Shown: one piece after another, positions 55,150 to 62,915 of the stretch | How positions within the stretch are numbered: the stretch's first letter is position 1 | Layout of the letters: each line of letters opens with the position of its first letter | NCBI GenBank assembly: GCA_949297285.1 | Contig: CASFRL010000075.1 | Span: forward strand, 1 to 64,000 | Length of the DNA: 64,000 bases | DNA from: an uncultured Bacteroidales bacterium | Lineage (GTDB): Bacteria > Bacteroidota > Bacteroidia > Bacteroidales > Coprobacteraceae | Direction of reading: 5' to 3' | Translations under genes and position numbers: made by a program | Notes under the pieces: model-generated | Database searches by the model: none | Told to the model about the DNA's origin: nothing | Seen by the model: the letters and a program-made list of their open reading frames with translations, nothing else

Positions 55150-55646
55150 ATCTCAGAAAGACGTAGCATTAGCAGTGCCGCAGCCCGGGCATCGCTTAAC
55201 GCATCGTGGTGATTGAGCGGTATGTGAAAATACTCACTTACCGTATTTAGTTTGTGGTTTCTCAAAAAAGGTAATTTTTTACGGGCCAAGCGGTAAGTGC
55301 AAATACTATCGGGTAAGTATCCGGCTATTTGCGCTCTTTCGAGACATGCTTGTAAAACACTCATGTCGAAAGGAGCATTGTGTGCCACAATTGCATCGCA
55401 CTGCGTAAACCATGACGCGATCTTGCTCCAAACCTCTTCAAAGAGAGGTGCATCACTTACCATTTCGGGGGTAATCCCGTGTATGGCAGTGCTCCAATAT
55501 GAAAAGAAAAAAGGCTGAGGCTTTATCAGAGACCCCCATTCTTTTACGATTTGCCCGTTATTAACAATAACCAAACCTATCGCACAAGCACTGCTTCTAT
55601 ATTTGTTGGCCGTTTCGAAATCTATTGCAATGAAATTGTCTATCAT
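55146..55646 (-). CDS. DnaQ-like 3'-5' exonuclease
   Basis: A DEDDh exonuclease of about 166 residues: exo I FIAIDFETANKYRSSACAIG, exo II AIVAHNAPFDMSVL, exo III HDALSDARAAALLM, with the catalytic His in NHHDALSDA. It is small and free-standing, like proofreading-subunit-type exonucleases rather than a polymerase. The start is taken at 55646 (MIDNFIAIDFE), downstream of a TATATTTG promoter box (minus strand, 55665-55672). Its stop codon shares bases with the namZ stop on the other strand. Confidence 0.9.
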   Translation of the reverse strand: MIDNFIAIDFETANKYRSSACAIGLVIVNNGQIVKEWGSLIKPQPFFFSYWSTAIHGITPEMVSDAPLFEEVWSKIASWFTQCDAIVAHNAPFDMSVLQACLERAQIAGYLPDSICTYRLARKKLPFLRNHKLNTVSEYFHIPLNHHDALSDARAAALLMLRLSEI

Positions 55647-55731
55647 ACATATTATTTCTATTTGCAAATATAGCGAAATCATCGGAAATATATTTTCTCT
55701 GCAAAAAGAGGTTCGTTTATACTAAAAATCT

Positions 55732-55739
55732 TATTTTTG
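55732..55739 (+). promoter_or_regulatory. promoter (-7 box) of the 171-residue secreted protein gene
   Basis: TATTTTTG, 33 bases before the start codon; a weak TTCG box precedes it by 16 bases. Confidence 0.5.
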
Positions 55740-55771
55740 CAATTAACGTTAACTATTTATGTCACAATGTC

Positions 55772-56287
55772 ATGAAATGTATACACTTCTTAATCATTCT
55801 GTTTCTCTCAAATTATATGTTTCCGATGTTCGGACAAAACAGTGTTCCGAAAAATCCGTTTATACCCCGTACGCAACCGGAACAAACCGCACCTCATAAG
55901 ACTCTGCCTCAAGATACGGTTTGCAGTAAGTCGGGAAGCGTCAGAAAAACCGATTTTGCCCACGCCATAGATATGTTAGGTTTCGAAAAACGATTGAACG
56001 ACCGCACCGAGACGTTTATGTTACAAAATAATACCGAGAATTTGGTAACCCGGGTCAAATTGAAAATCACTTACCGGGCTCCCAATGGGAAGATGATCAA
56101 TTACAGAGAGGTAATGGTCGATGGTGAACTATTACCGCATACGACCCGGCAATTTGAAATAGAGAGTTTCGATAAGGGAAAACGCTACTATTTTCATAAA
56201 AGTACCGAAGGAAATAAAAAGTTGGAGGGATACCCTTTTTATATTCAATTTTCGCTATTGCGTTATGATATTGCCATTACCCAATAA
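55772..56287 (+). CDS. small secreted protein of unknown function
   Basis: A 171-residue secreted protein with a signal peptide (residues 1-21, ending FGQ), a proline-rich spacer (about 25-50) and a beta-sandwich-like domain: FMLQNNTENLVTRVKLKITYRAPNGKMINYREVMVDGELLPHTTRQFEIESFDKGKRYYFHKS. The core resembles the FxLYD-like or transglutaminase-adjacent secreted beta domains, but I do not recognise a family. It stands alone. Confidence 0.72.
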   Translation: MKCIHFLIILFLSNYMFPMFGQNSVPKNPFIPRTQPEQTAPHKTLPQDTVCSKSGSVRKTDFAHAIDMLGFEKRLNDRTETFMLQNNTENLVTRVKLKITYRAPNGKMINYREVMVDGELLPHTTRQFEIESFDKGKRYYFHKSTEGNKKLEGYPFYIQFSLLRYDIAITQ

Positions 56288-56340
56288 AATTTGAAGTTAT
56301 ATCGTTTTTTTAACTGACAATCAGTCTATAAATTTTTCTG

Positions 56341-56356
56341 TGGCACGCTCTTTGCT
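56341..56356 (+). promoter_or_regulatory. sigma-54 promoter of the Hsp20 gene
   Basis: TGGCAC (56341-56346), five bases, TTGCT (56352-56356) matches the -24/-12 sigma-54 consensus TGGCACG-n4-TTGCW at every key base. Transcription would begin near 56368, giving a leader of about 82 bases. No TAnnTTTG box precedes the gene. Confidence 0.8.
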
Positions 56357-56449
56357 TTTGTCATAACAGGATTTTGAACCTGGCTTGTACAGATAAAAGT
56401 CCTATTACTTAATTGTTATACGTTTAATTTAATTTTAGGAGGTACAATT

Positions 56450-56875
56450 ATGACACCTGTAAAACATTCACAAAACTGGTTACCGGGCATTTTTAATGAT
56501 TTTTTCGGTAATGAATGGATCGCAAAATCCAACAGTTCGGCTCCCGCTGTAAATATTATCGAGAACGACAAAGAATATCAAGTTGAAATAGCAACTCCAG
56601 GACTTACCAAAGATGATTTTAATGTTCACATCGATGATAACGATCATCTTATCATCACGGTAGAAAATAAAAAGGAAAAAGAAGAAAACGATAAAAAAGG
56701 AAAATTCTTACGGCGCGAATTTTCTTATTCTCAATTCCGACAGACTTTGGTCTTACCGGAAAACATCAATAAGGAAGAAATCGAAGCCAAACAGGAAAAC
56801 GGCATATTGAAAGTTACAATTCCTAAAAAAGCCCTTCCTGAGGCAAAAGAGGCCAAACAGATTCCTGTAAAATAA
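56450..56875 (+). CDS. Hsp20/alpha-crystallin small heat-shock protein
   Basis: A 141-residue small heat-shock protein. An N-terminal arm (LPGIFNDFFGNEW) precedes the alpha-crystallin domain (about 35-128): APAVNIIENDKEYQVEIATPGLTKDDFNVHID, EFSYSQFRQTLVLPENIN, IEAKQENGILKVTIPKK. The terminal IPVK segment carries the I-x-V motif that docks in neighbouring subunits. It holds unfolding proteins in an ATP-independent way. A sigma-54-type promoter lies upstream. A good Shine-Dalgarno (TAGGAGG) is at 56436-56442. Confidence 0.96.
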   Translation: MTPVKHSQNWLPGIFNDFFGNEWIAKSNSSAPAVNIIENDKEYQVEIATPGLTKDDFNVHIDDNDHLIITVENKKEKEENDKKGKFLRREFSYSQFRQTLVLPENINKEEIEAKQENGILKVTIPKKALPEAKEAKQIPVK

Positions 56876-56889
56876 AATAATTCTAACGT

Positions 56890-56936
56890 AAAAACGCCAT
56901 CCGGAAAATTGATTTTCCGGATGGCGTTTTTATTTT
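56890..56936. terminator. bidirectional terminator, Hsp20 and purM
   Basis: Perfect 20-base stem AAAAACGCCATCCGGAAAAT (56890-56909) with its complement (56912-56931), A run before and T run after, between convergent genes. Confidence 0.93.
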
Positions 56937-56963
56937 AAAGAAATATTGGTTTCGTCCGAAGAA

Positions 56964-58130
56964 TTAATATTCGAAATGTCCGAATTCCGAATCGATAACC
57001 AATTGCTTTTTATCCGATTTTTCAACAAAACCGACAATCTGGGAATCGATTCCGAACGAACGGGAAATGTCTATTACTTCTTGTGCATGCTCTGGTGCGA
57101 CATATACCTCCATGCGGTGTCCCATGTTAAATACTTTATACATTTCCTGCCAATCGGTTCCCGACTGCTCTTGTATTATCCTGAATAGAGGCGGAATAGG
57201 GAACAAATTGTTTTTCGTAACTTTTACATTCTCGACAAAGTGCATCACTTTTGTCTGTGCTCCACCCGAACAATGAACCATCCCATGTATTTCGGGTCTC
57301 ATATAATCCAATAATTTTTTGATTACCGGAGCATAAGTACGTGTAGGAGACAAAACAAGTTTCCCGGCATCAATCCCCAATTCCTCAATCTCATCCGTGA
57401 GGCTGAGTCTTCCCGAGTAAATAAGATCATCGGGAACGGCAGCATCATAACTTTCGGGATATTTTTTTGCCAAGTATTTGGCAAATACATCATGACGGGC
57501 CGAAGTGAGTCCGTTACTACCCATTCCCCCGTTATATTCTTTTTCGTAGGTTGCTTGTCCATAAGATGCCATCCCGACAATCACATCTCCTCCCTGTATC
57601 CGATGATTGGATATGACATCCGAACGCTTCATCCGGCAGGTCACCGTACTGTCCACGATTATTGTACGTACCAAATCTCCTACATCAGCGGTTTCCCCTC
57701 CGGTAGCATAGGCATTTACGCCCAATTCACGCAACTCAGACAATAACTCATCGGTTCCGTTGATAATGGCAGAGATTACTTCACCGGGTATCAACAGTTT
57801 ATTACGTCCGATTGTCGATGATACAAGGATATTGTCCGTAGCGCCGACACACAGAAGATCATCAATGTTCATAATAAGCGCATCTTGTGCAATACCTTTC
57901 CAAACCGAAAGATCGCCGGTCTCTCTCCAATACATATATGCCAACGAAGATTTTGTCCCGGCACCGTCAGCATGCATGATATTACAGTATTCAGGATCTC
58001 CGCCAAGAATATCCGGAATAATTTTACAGAAGGCTTTTGGGAAAATCCCTTTGTCGATATTTTTTATGGCGTTATGCACATCTTCTTTAGATGCAGAAAC
58101 ACCGCGCAGGTTGTAACGTTGATCGCTCAT
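56964..58130 (-). CDS. purM: phosphoribosylformylglycinamidine cyclo-ligase (AIR synthase)
   Basis: A PurM of about 388 residues, forming aminoimidazole ribotide in purine synthesis. It has the Bacteroidetes form: SDQRYNLRGVSASKEDVHNAIKNIDKG, HADGAGTKSSLAYMYW, MNIDDLLCVGAT, GGETADVGDLVRTI, GDVIVGMASYGQATYEKEYNGGMGSNGLTSARH and MVHCSGGAQTKV. It is slightly longer than the E. coli enzyme (345). The start at 58130 (MSDQRYN) is used because the longest frame (58151) begins upstream of the expected transcription start. Confidence 0.94.
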   Translation of the reverse strand: MSDQRYNLRGVSASKEDVHNAIKNIDKGIFPKAFCKIIPDILGGDPEYCNIMHADGAGTKSSLAYMYWRETGDLSVWKGIAQDALIMNIDDLLCVGATDNILVSSTIGRNKLLIPGEVISAIINGTDELLSELRELGVNAYATGGETADVGDLVRTIIVDSTVTCRMKRSDVISNHRIQGGDVIVGMASYGQATYEKEYNGGMGSNGLTSARHDVFAKYLAKKYPESYDAAVPDDLIYSGRLSLTDEIEELGIDAGKLVLSPTRTYAPVIKKLLDYMRPEIHGMVHCSGGAQTKVMHFVENVKVTKNNLFPIPPLFRIIQEQSGTDWQEMYKVFNMGHRMEVYVAPEHAQEVIDISRSFGIDSQIVGFVEKSDKKQLVIDSEFGHFEY

Positions 58131-58152
58131 TATGATTATCTGATTTTTCACG

Positions 58153-58182
58153 CAAAAATAATGTAAAAAAAAACGTGTACAA
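58153..58182 (-). promoter_or_regulatory. purM promoter
   Basis: Minus-strand TTG (58180-58182), 19 bases, TATTTTTG (58153-58160). The TTG box sits inside the terminator hairpin of the upstream nitroreductase gene. Confidence 0.7.
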
Positions 58183-58193
58183 AATTGTACACG
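58165..58193 (-). terminator. nitroreductase/ribE operon terminator
   Basis: CGTGTACAA (58174-58182) with TTGTACACG (58185-58193); the minus strand then has a T9 run. It is 20 bases beyond the nitroreductase stop. Confidence 0.9.
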
Positions 58194-58213
58194 CTCTTAT
58201 TTTTCATTCAAGA

Positions 58214-58756
58214 CTAATAGTGGTTGGTCGAGATTACCGTATCTGCCGATTTTCTCTTTTTCTCACGATGTTCCTGAACAGAATATCCCAACACGATATC
58301 GAGTATGATTCTTTTTCCGGATGGGATTCCCAAGACTTTGCGCATTGCTTTTTCGTCGAACCATCCCAACATACAACTTCCCAATCCTTCGGCAGCGGCA
58401 GCCAATACGATATGTGCTGCGGCAACTCCGATATCGATCTGAGGAAAATGTTTCCGCTTGATCCAACCGCCTAATCCAGACGAAATATTGGCACTTTCCT
58501 CAACGATGACAATGTGTACGGGAGCTTGTTTGGTAAAATGGTTGATATTTAACACCCGGCTCGATGTGGTATCTGCCACCCGGTTTTTCAACTCCGGATC
58601 ATCAACTACGATAAAATGCCAAGGCTGCGAATTACAAGATGACGGTGCTAACCGACCGGCCTCCAAAATACGTTCCAGTTTTTCGGGTTCGACAGGCCGT
58701 TCCGGATCGAAAGCCCGATCGCTTTGCCGTTGTTTTACGAGAGAAAGAAAATCCAT
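58214..58756 (-). CDS. nitroreductase-family flavoprotein
   Basis: A 180-residue FMN-dependent oxidoreductase of the nitroreductase fold: VKQRQSDRAFDPERPVEPEKLERILEAGRLAPSSCNSQPWHFIVVDD at the N-terminus (FMN-phosphate binding), AAAHIVLAAAAEGLGSCMLGWFDEKA and GIPSGKRIILDIVLGYS. It reduces quinones, nitro compounds or similar electrophiles with NAD(P)H; the true substrate is unknown. It follows ribE by 11 bases, so a flavin enzyme is produced with riboflavin synthase. Confidence 0.93.
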   Translation of the reverse strand: MDFLSLVKQRQSDRAFDPERPVEPEKLERILEAGRLAPSSCNSQPWHFIVVDDPELKNRVADTTSSRVLNINHFTKQAPVHIVIVEESANISSGLGGWIKRKHFPQIDIGVAAAHIVLAAAAEGLGSCMLGWFDEKAMRKVLGIPSGKRIILDIVLGYSVQEHREKKRKSADTVISTNHY

Positions 58757-58767
58757 ATTTTTAATAT

Positions 58768-59373
58768 TTAGTCTGCATATTTCATCATTCGGCTGATATA
58801 TTTGCCGATAATATCGAATTCAAGATTTACGATACTGCCGACTGTAATCTGATGGAAATTGGTATGTTCGTGCGTATAAGGAATGATCGCTACCTGAAAA
58901 CTGTCGTCTTTAGAGTTACAAACCGTCAGACTGACACCGTTCACCGTTACCGAACCTTTTTCTACGGTCATATAGCCCTGTCGTGCTTTTTCTTTATCGA
59001 AATCATATACAAAAGTGTAATACCAGCTGCCGTCAGCCTCTTCTACGGCCGTACAACGAGCTGTTTGGTCGACATGTCCTTGAACGATATGACCATCTAA
59101 ACGACCGTTCATCATCATACTCCGTTCGAGATTGACTTTATCTCCGACTTTCAACAATCCCAAGTTACTCCGCTCAAGCGTTTCTTGAATCGCCGTTACA
59201 GTATATGTTCCTTGTTTTATATCCACTACGGTAAGACACACGCCGTTGTGTGCCACACTTTGATCTATTTTCAACTCGTCTGTAAACGAACACGAAAGGG
59301 TCAGATGCAAATTCCCCTGTTCATTTTTAAGAGCCACAACAGTAGCGGCTTCTTCTACAATTCCTGAAAACAT
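58768..59373 (-). CDS. ribE: riboflavin synthase, alpha subunit
   Basis: A 201-residue trimeric riboflavin synthase made of two lumazine-binding repeats. Repeat 1 begins MFSGIVEEAATVV and has VAHNGVCLTVVD and VNLERSMMMNGRLDGHIVQGHVD. Repeat 2 has GSVTVNGVSLTVCNS and IPYTHEHTNFHQITVGSIVNLEFDIIGKYI. It dismutates two lumazine molecules to riboflavin. The leader is short (promoter box TACTTTTG, minus strand, 59399-59406), so no FMN riboswitch is present. Confidence 0.96.
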   Translation of the reverse strand: MFSGIVEEAATVVALKNEQGNLHLTLSCSFTDELKIDQSVAHNGVCLTVVDIKQGTYTVTAIQETLERSNLGLLKVGDKVNLERSMMMNGRLDGHIVQGHVDQTARCTAVEEADGSWYYTFVYDFDKEKARQGYMTVEKGSVTVNGVSLTVCNSKDDSFQVAIIPYTHEHTNFHQITVGSIVNLEFDIIGKYISRMMKYAD

Positions 59374-59450
59374 AATTTTTTATTTTTATTTCCTGCCTCA
59401 AAAGTAAAAAAAAAATGGCAGTCAAACACTTTTTATAAACGATTATTCCG

Positions 59451-59458
59451 TACATTTG
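59451..59458 (+). promoter_or_regulatory. promoter (-7 box) of the ATPase-TOPRIM/menA operon
   Basis: TACATTTG, 38 bases before the start; a T-rich CTTTTT box is about 17 bases upstream. The divergent ribE box lies at 59399-59406. Confidence 0.55.
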
Positions 59459-59495
59459 AAAAATAGAAGTTTCAAGCGATATAACATGTTTATAT

Positions 59496-61076
59496 ATGGA
59501 AATCACGTTACCTCCCAAAAACGATTCATCGAAAAGAATTGTTTTACAGAATCCTCATAATATTGTTATAATCGGTGCAAATGGTGCGGGGAAAAGCCGT
59601 TTCGGGGAAAAAATAGAGCAAGAATATCCAGAACAAGCATTCCGTATATCTGCATTAAATTCGGTTTGCATTGTACCCGGTTCGTCAGAATCGCCCAACT
59701 CTATCGCCAGACAATTTAAAGACACATTCGGAGAGGATCCGGCGTTTCGTATTCAAACAGAATTTGAGCAATTGTTTTATCTTCTTCAATATGAAGAGTT
59801 CAAGACTTTGACAGAATATAAAGAACGACTGAGAAATGAAACCGGTGTGCCAATTCCGGTTACACGGCTCGACCGTACTCAGACCATTTGGGAAAAGATA
59901 TTCCCGCACAGCCGTTTATTGCGTAAATCGGACCGTCTGGAAATCGTGTCGGAAAAAAGTCTCAATCCCTACAATGCTTTGCGCATGAGTCAAGGCGAAA
60001 GAGTTGTGTTCTACCTGATTGCCGCAGCATTATTTGCAAACCCCAACTCTATTTTAATTATCGAAGACCCTGAAGTGCATCTTCACCGCTCGATTATGAG
60101 TACTTTATGGGATTACATCGAACAAGAACGACCCGACTGCACATTTGTGTATCTAACTCATGACATCGAATTTGCGACGACAAGATCCGGAGGAATACGA
60201 ATTTGGGTGAAATCGTATGATGCCGAACGCCATTCTTGGGATTATGAATTTATAGAAAACCAGGAATCGTTCCCCGAAGAAGTTTACCTCGAGCTGTTGG
60301 GAAGCCGAAAACCTATTCTTTTTATCGAAGGGACAGATTCGTCAAGTATCGATATAAAACTATATCCTTACATCTTTCCAGAATATATGGTGAAACCCCT
60401 CGGAGGATGTTCCAAAGTCATTGAAACGACCAAGGCTTTCGCCGAAATGAAAAACTTCCACCACCTCGATTCAAAAGGCATCGTCGATAGAGACCGACGT
60501 ACGTTGCGCGAAATCAAATATTTGAGAGAACGCAACATCTTCGTTCCGAACGTGGCGGAAGTAGAAAACTTATTGATGCTCGAACCTATCATACGGGTTG
60601 TTGCCCGACGGATGCTACAAAATGAAGATGAGGTATTTCATGCCGTCAAACAAAATGTTATCGCTCTTTTCAAGAAAGAGATCGAATCGCAAGCGCTATT
60701 GCATACTCGACACCGTACTCGCCGGGAAATCGAATACTCGATCGACCGTCGGTTGAATACTATTGAAGAATTTACTCACCATATAGAGACATTGACCGAT
60801 AATATCGATACCGACGCTATATACAAGAGTATTCTCAAAGAGTTTACCCAATATGTTCAAGACGAAGATTATCCTGCTATTTTAAGAGTGTATAATCAAA
60901 AGGGTATGCTTCCCCAAAGCCGGGTAACCCACTTATGCGGATTGGCAAATAAAGAAAAATATCTTAGCTTTGTACTTTCGATTTTGAAAGAGAACAAAGA
61001 TGATGCAGACATAATACGCAAGGCCATCCAAGCCTGTTTCGGTATTATGCAAGAAGGAAACGAAAAAGAAGTTTAA
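59496..61076 (+). CDS. ABC-type ATPase fused to a DUF4435/TOPRIM-like nuclease domain
   Basis: A 526-residue soluble protein with two parts. The N-terminal half is a compact ABC/AAA_21-type ATPase: Walker A GANGAGKS (27-34), signature MSQGE (164-168), Walker B ILIIED (186-191, with acidic residues Glu190-Asp191 and PEVHLH following) and switch LTHD (221-224). The C-terminal half (about 270-526) looks like DUF4435, a TOPRIM-type fold: LFIEG (Glu278), a VDRDR acidic pair (Asp331, Asp333) and VAEVENLL (Glu355, Glu357), the places where OLD and AriB nucleases bind metal. OLD/PARIS-type proteins combine an ATPase with TOPRIM in this order. It is followed by menA after ten bases. Function unknown; nuclease activity is inferred. 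Confidence 0.82.
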   Translation: MEITLPPKNDSSKRIVLQNPHNIVIIGANGAGKSRFGEKIEQEYPEQAFRISALNSVCIVPGSSESPNSIARQFKDTFGEDPAFRIQTEFEQLFYLLQYEEFKTLTEYKERLRNETGVPIPVTRLDRTQTIWEKIFPHSRLLRKSDRLEIVSEKSLNPYNALRMSQGERVVFYLIAAALFANPNSILIIEDPEVHLHRSIMSTLWDYIEQERPDCTFVYLTHDIEFATTRSGGIRIWVKSYDAERHSWDYEFIENQESFPEEVYLELLGSRKPILFIEGTDSSSIDIKLYPYIFPEYMVKPLGGCSKVIETTKAFAEMKNFHHLDSKGIVDRDRRTLREIKYLRERNIFVPNVAEVENLLMLEPIIRVVARRMLQNEDEVFHAVKQNVIALFKKEIESQALLHTRHRTRREIEYSIDRRLNTIEEFTHHIETLTDNIDTDAIYKSILKEFTQYVQDEDYPAILRVYNQKGMLPQSRVTHLCGLANKEKYLSFVLSILKENKDDADIIRKAIQACFGIMQEGNEKEV

Positions 61077-61086
61077 GATAATTTCT

Positions 61087-61956
61087 ATGATAAAGAACTG
61101 GTTAGAAGCGGCTCGACCTCGTACTTTACCGACATCGATAAGCCCGGTCATCGCAGCTTCGGCATATGCATGGCATCAAAATACTTTCGACGGATATGTA
61201 GCCGTTATATGCCTTATATTCGCCTTATTAGCCCAAATCGCTTCAAATTTAGGCAACGATTATTTCGATTACAAAAAAGGAAGCGACCGCGCCGACCGTG
61301 TAGGGCCTCGCAGAGCCGTGGCTTCGGGCGACATTTCACCCACAGCAATGCTTTACGCTACCGGTATAACGTTAGCTTTGGCTTGTATCACCGGATGCCT
61401 GCTTATTCCTATTGGCGGTTGGGAACTTATTGTCGTTGGTATCTTCATCGCATTTTTTGCCATAGCCTACTCTGCCGGTCCCTACCCCCTATCGTATCAC
61501 GGATTAGGCGATATTGCCGTGTTTATATTTTTCGGTCTTATCGCTGTCAATTTCACATTTTACGTTCAGGCACTATATTTTGATTGGCAGGTTTTCCTTT
61601 GCAGTATTGCCATGGGATTGTTATCGGTCAATATCTTAATGGTAAACAATTACCGAGACAAGGAAACCGATGAGGCTTCGAACAAAAGAACGCTCGTTGT
61701 CATATTCGGACGGAAATTTGCCGAATATGCATATCTTTCGAACGGTATCATCGCTTTATTGGCAACTTACCACATCTGGATTACCAATGGTATTCCGGGA
61801 TATATCGCTGCCCTTTTGTATTTAGGAATACATTTGAAAACGTGGAATAAATTAATAAAAAACAGAGGGACGGCATTAAATCCGGTCTTAGGGAAAACAG
61901 CCCGGAATCAGCTGATATTTACACTATTGCTCGTACTGATCATTATCATAAATTAA
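61087..61956 (+). CDS. menA: 1,4-dihydroxy-2-naphthoate polyprenyltransferase
   Basis: A 289-residue UbiA-family membrane prenyltransferase with eight or nine hydrophobic helices. The first aspartate motif NLGNDYFDYKKGSD and the second NNYRDKETDEASNKRT are the Mg-diphosphate-binding sites; ARPRTLPTSISPVIAASAYA at the N-terminus is typical of MenA. It attaches the isoprenoid tail to the naphthoquinone in menaquinone synthesis, the quinone of anaerobic respiration here. The other men genes are not in the window. It follows the ATPase-TOPRIM gene by ten bases, so the two are probably cotranscribed. Confidence 0.95.
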   Translation: MIKNWLEAARPRTLPTSISPVIAASAYAWHQNTFDGYVAVICLIFALLAQIASNLGNDYFDYKKGSDRADRVGPRRAVASGDISPTAMLYATGITLALACITGCLLIPIGGWELIVVGIFIAFFAIAYSAGPYPLSYHGLGDIAVFIFFGLIAVNFTFYVQALYFDWQVFLCSIAMGLLSVNILMVNNYRDKETDEASNKRTLVVIFGRKFAEYAYLSNGIIALLATYHIWITNGIPGYIAALLYLGIHLKTWNKLIKNRGTALNPVLGKTARNQLIFTLLLVLIIIIN

Positions 61957-61982
61957 GTTGTCTATTCTTTAAATCTTTCGAT

Positions 61983-62876
61983 ATGGCCTTTTCAAATATA
62001 TACGGTAAAGTCTCTTTCTGGACAAAGATATTCATCATGCTATGTGTCATGCTGGTAATGCTTATTGTGTCGGCATTGCTGACATGGGGATTCGACAAAT
62101 GCTTTCACACCATTTTATCCTTGTCTGATATTCTTATTGGAAGTATGTTTATACAATGTATTTTCCTTTTCTTTCTTACGGCTGTTATTTCTGCCGGATT
62201 ATTCAGCCCTCATCCGTTCAAATATTTGCAAATGGACAAGAGACCATCGCTGGGCGCAATTCTCGGAGTTATCGTCTGTATGATTGCGGTCATTCCATTT
62301 ATGAACCTGATCATCGACTGGAACCAGTCTTTGAAATTGCCCGAAAGTTTTTCGGCCATAGAGACATGGATTCGTGAAAAAGAAGCCGCCGCTCAATCTA
62401 TTACCGACCAATTGCTGGACATGCAATCTTTGGGAAATCTGCTGCTGATTGTGGTTGTTGTCGGTATCTTAACAGGTATCGGAGAAGAGAGTTTGTTCAG
62501 AGGACTTTTACAAAGGCTATTGTGGGAGAAGACAAAAAATCATCATGTTGCGATATGGGTCGGCGCGATTATATTCAGTGCCGTGCATTTTCAATTTTTC
62601 GGATTCGTTCCCCGTATGTTGCTCGGAGCATTTTTCGGTTATTTGCTTGTATGGTCGGGGAATATATGGTTACCGATAACCGCTCATTTTTTCAACAACA
62701 GCATGACTGTCGTATTCCATTATATAGAAGATAAAGGTTATGATCTTTCTTATTTCGAAGAAGTCGGCACTACCGGAAATGGGAGCTTATATATGGCAAT
62801 ATTCAGTCTTATACTCTTTATCCTATGTAGCGGCATCCTCTACAAATACGTAAAAAAAAGAGAGTCTGCATCCTAA
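61983..62876 (+). CDS. CPBP-family intramembrane metalloprotease
   Basis: A 297-residue polytopic membrane protein with about eight helices. The CPBP (Abi, CAAX protease) motifs are GIGEESLFRGLLQRLL (EExxxR), ISAVHFQFFGFVPRMLLGAFFGYLL (FxxxH-like) and ITAHFFNNSMTV (HxxxN/D). Members cleave prenylated or other membrane-embedded peptides; roles include peptide maturation and self-immunity. The gene is 26 bases past menA in the same direction. Confidence 0.9.
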   Translation: MAFSNIYGKVSFWTKIFIMLCVMLVMLIVSALLTWGFDKCFHTILSLSDILIGSMFIQCIFLFFLTAVISAGLFSPHPFKYLQMDKRPSLGAILGVIVCMIAVIPFMNLIIDWNQSLKLPESFSAIETWIREKEAAAQSITDQLLDMQSLGNLLLIVVVVGILTGIGEESLFRGLLQRLLWEKTKNHHVAIWVGAIIFSAVHFQFFGFVPRMLLGAFFGYLLVWSGNIWLPITAHFFNNSMTVVFHYIEDKGYDLSYFEEVGTTGNGSLYMAIFSLILFILCSGILYKYVKKRESAS

Positions 62877-62915
62877 GTCATTCTGCATCGTCCGACTTTC
62901 TGTTTCCGGGAACGA

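Noticed and set aside
59374-59398. FMN riboswitch before ribE
   Set aside because: The leader between promoter box and start codon is about 25 bases, too short for the element.
59496-61076. calling the ATPase-TOPRIM protein a confirmed PARIS or OLD defence system
   Set aside because: Motifs agree, but the gene is smaller than typical AriA plus AriB, is in a housekeeping operon, and no mobile context is present.
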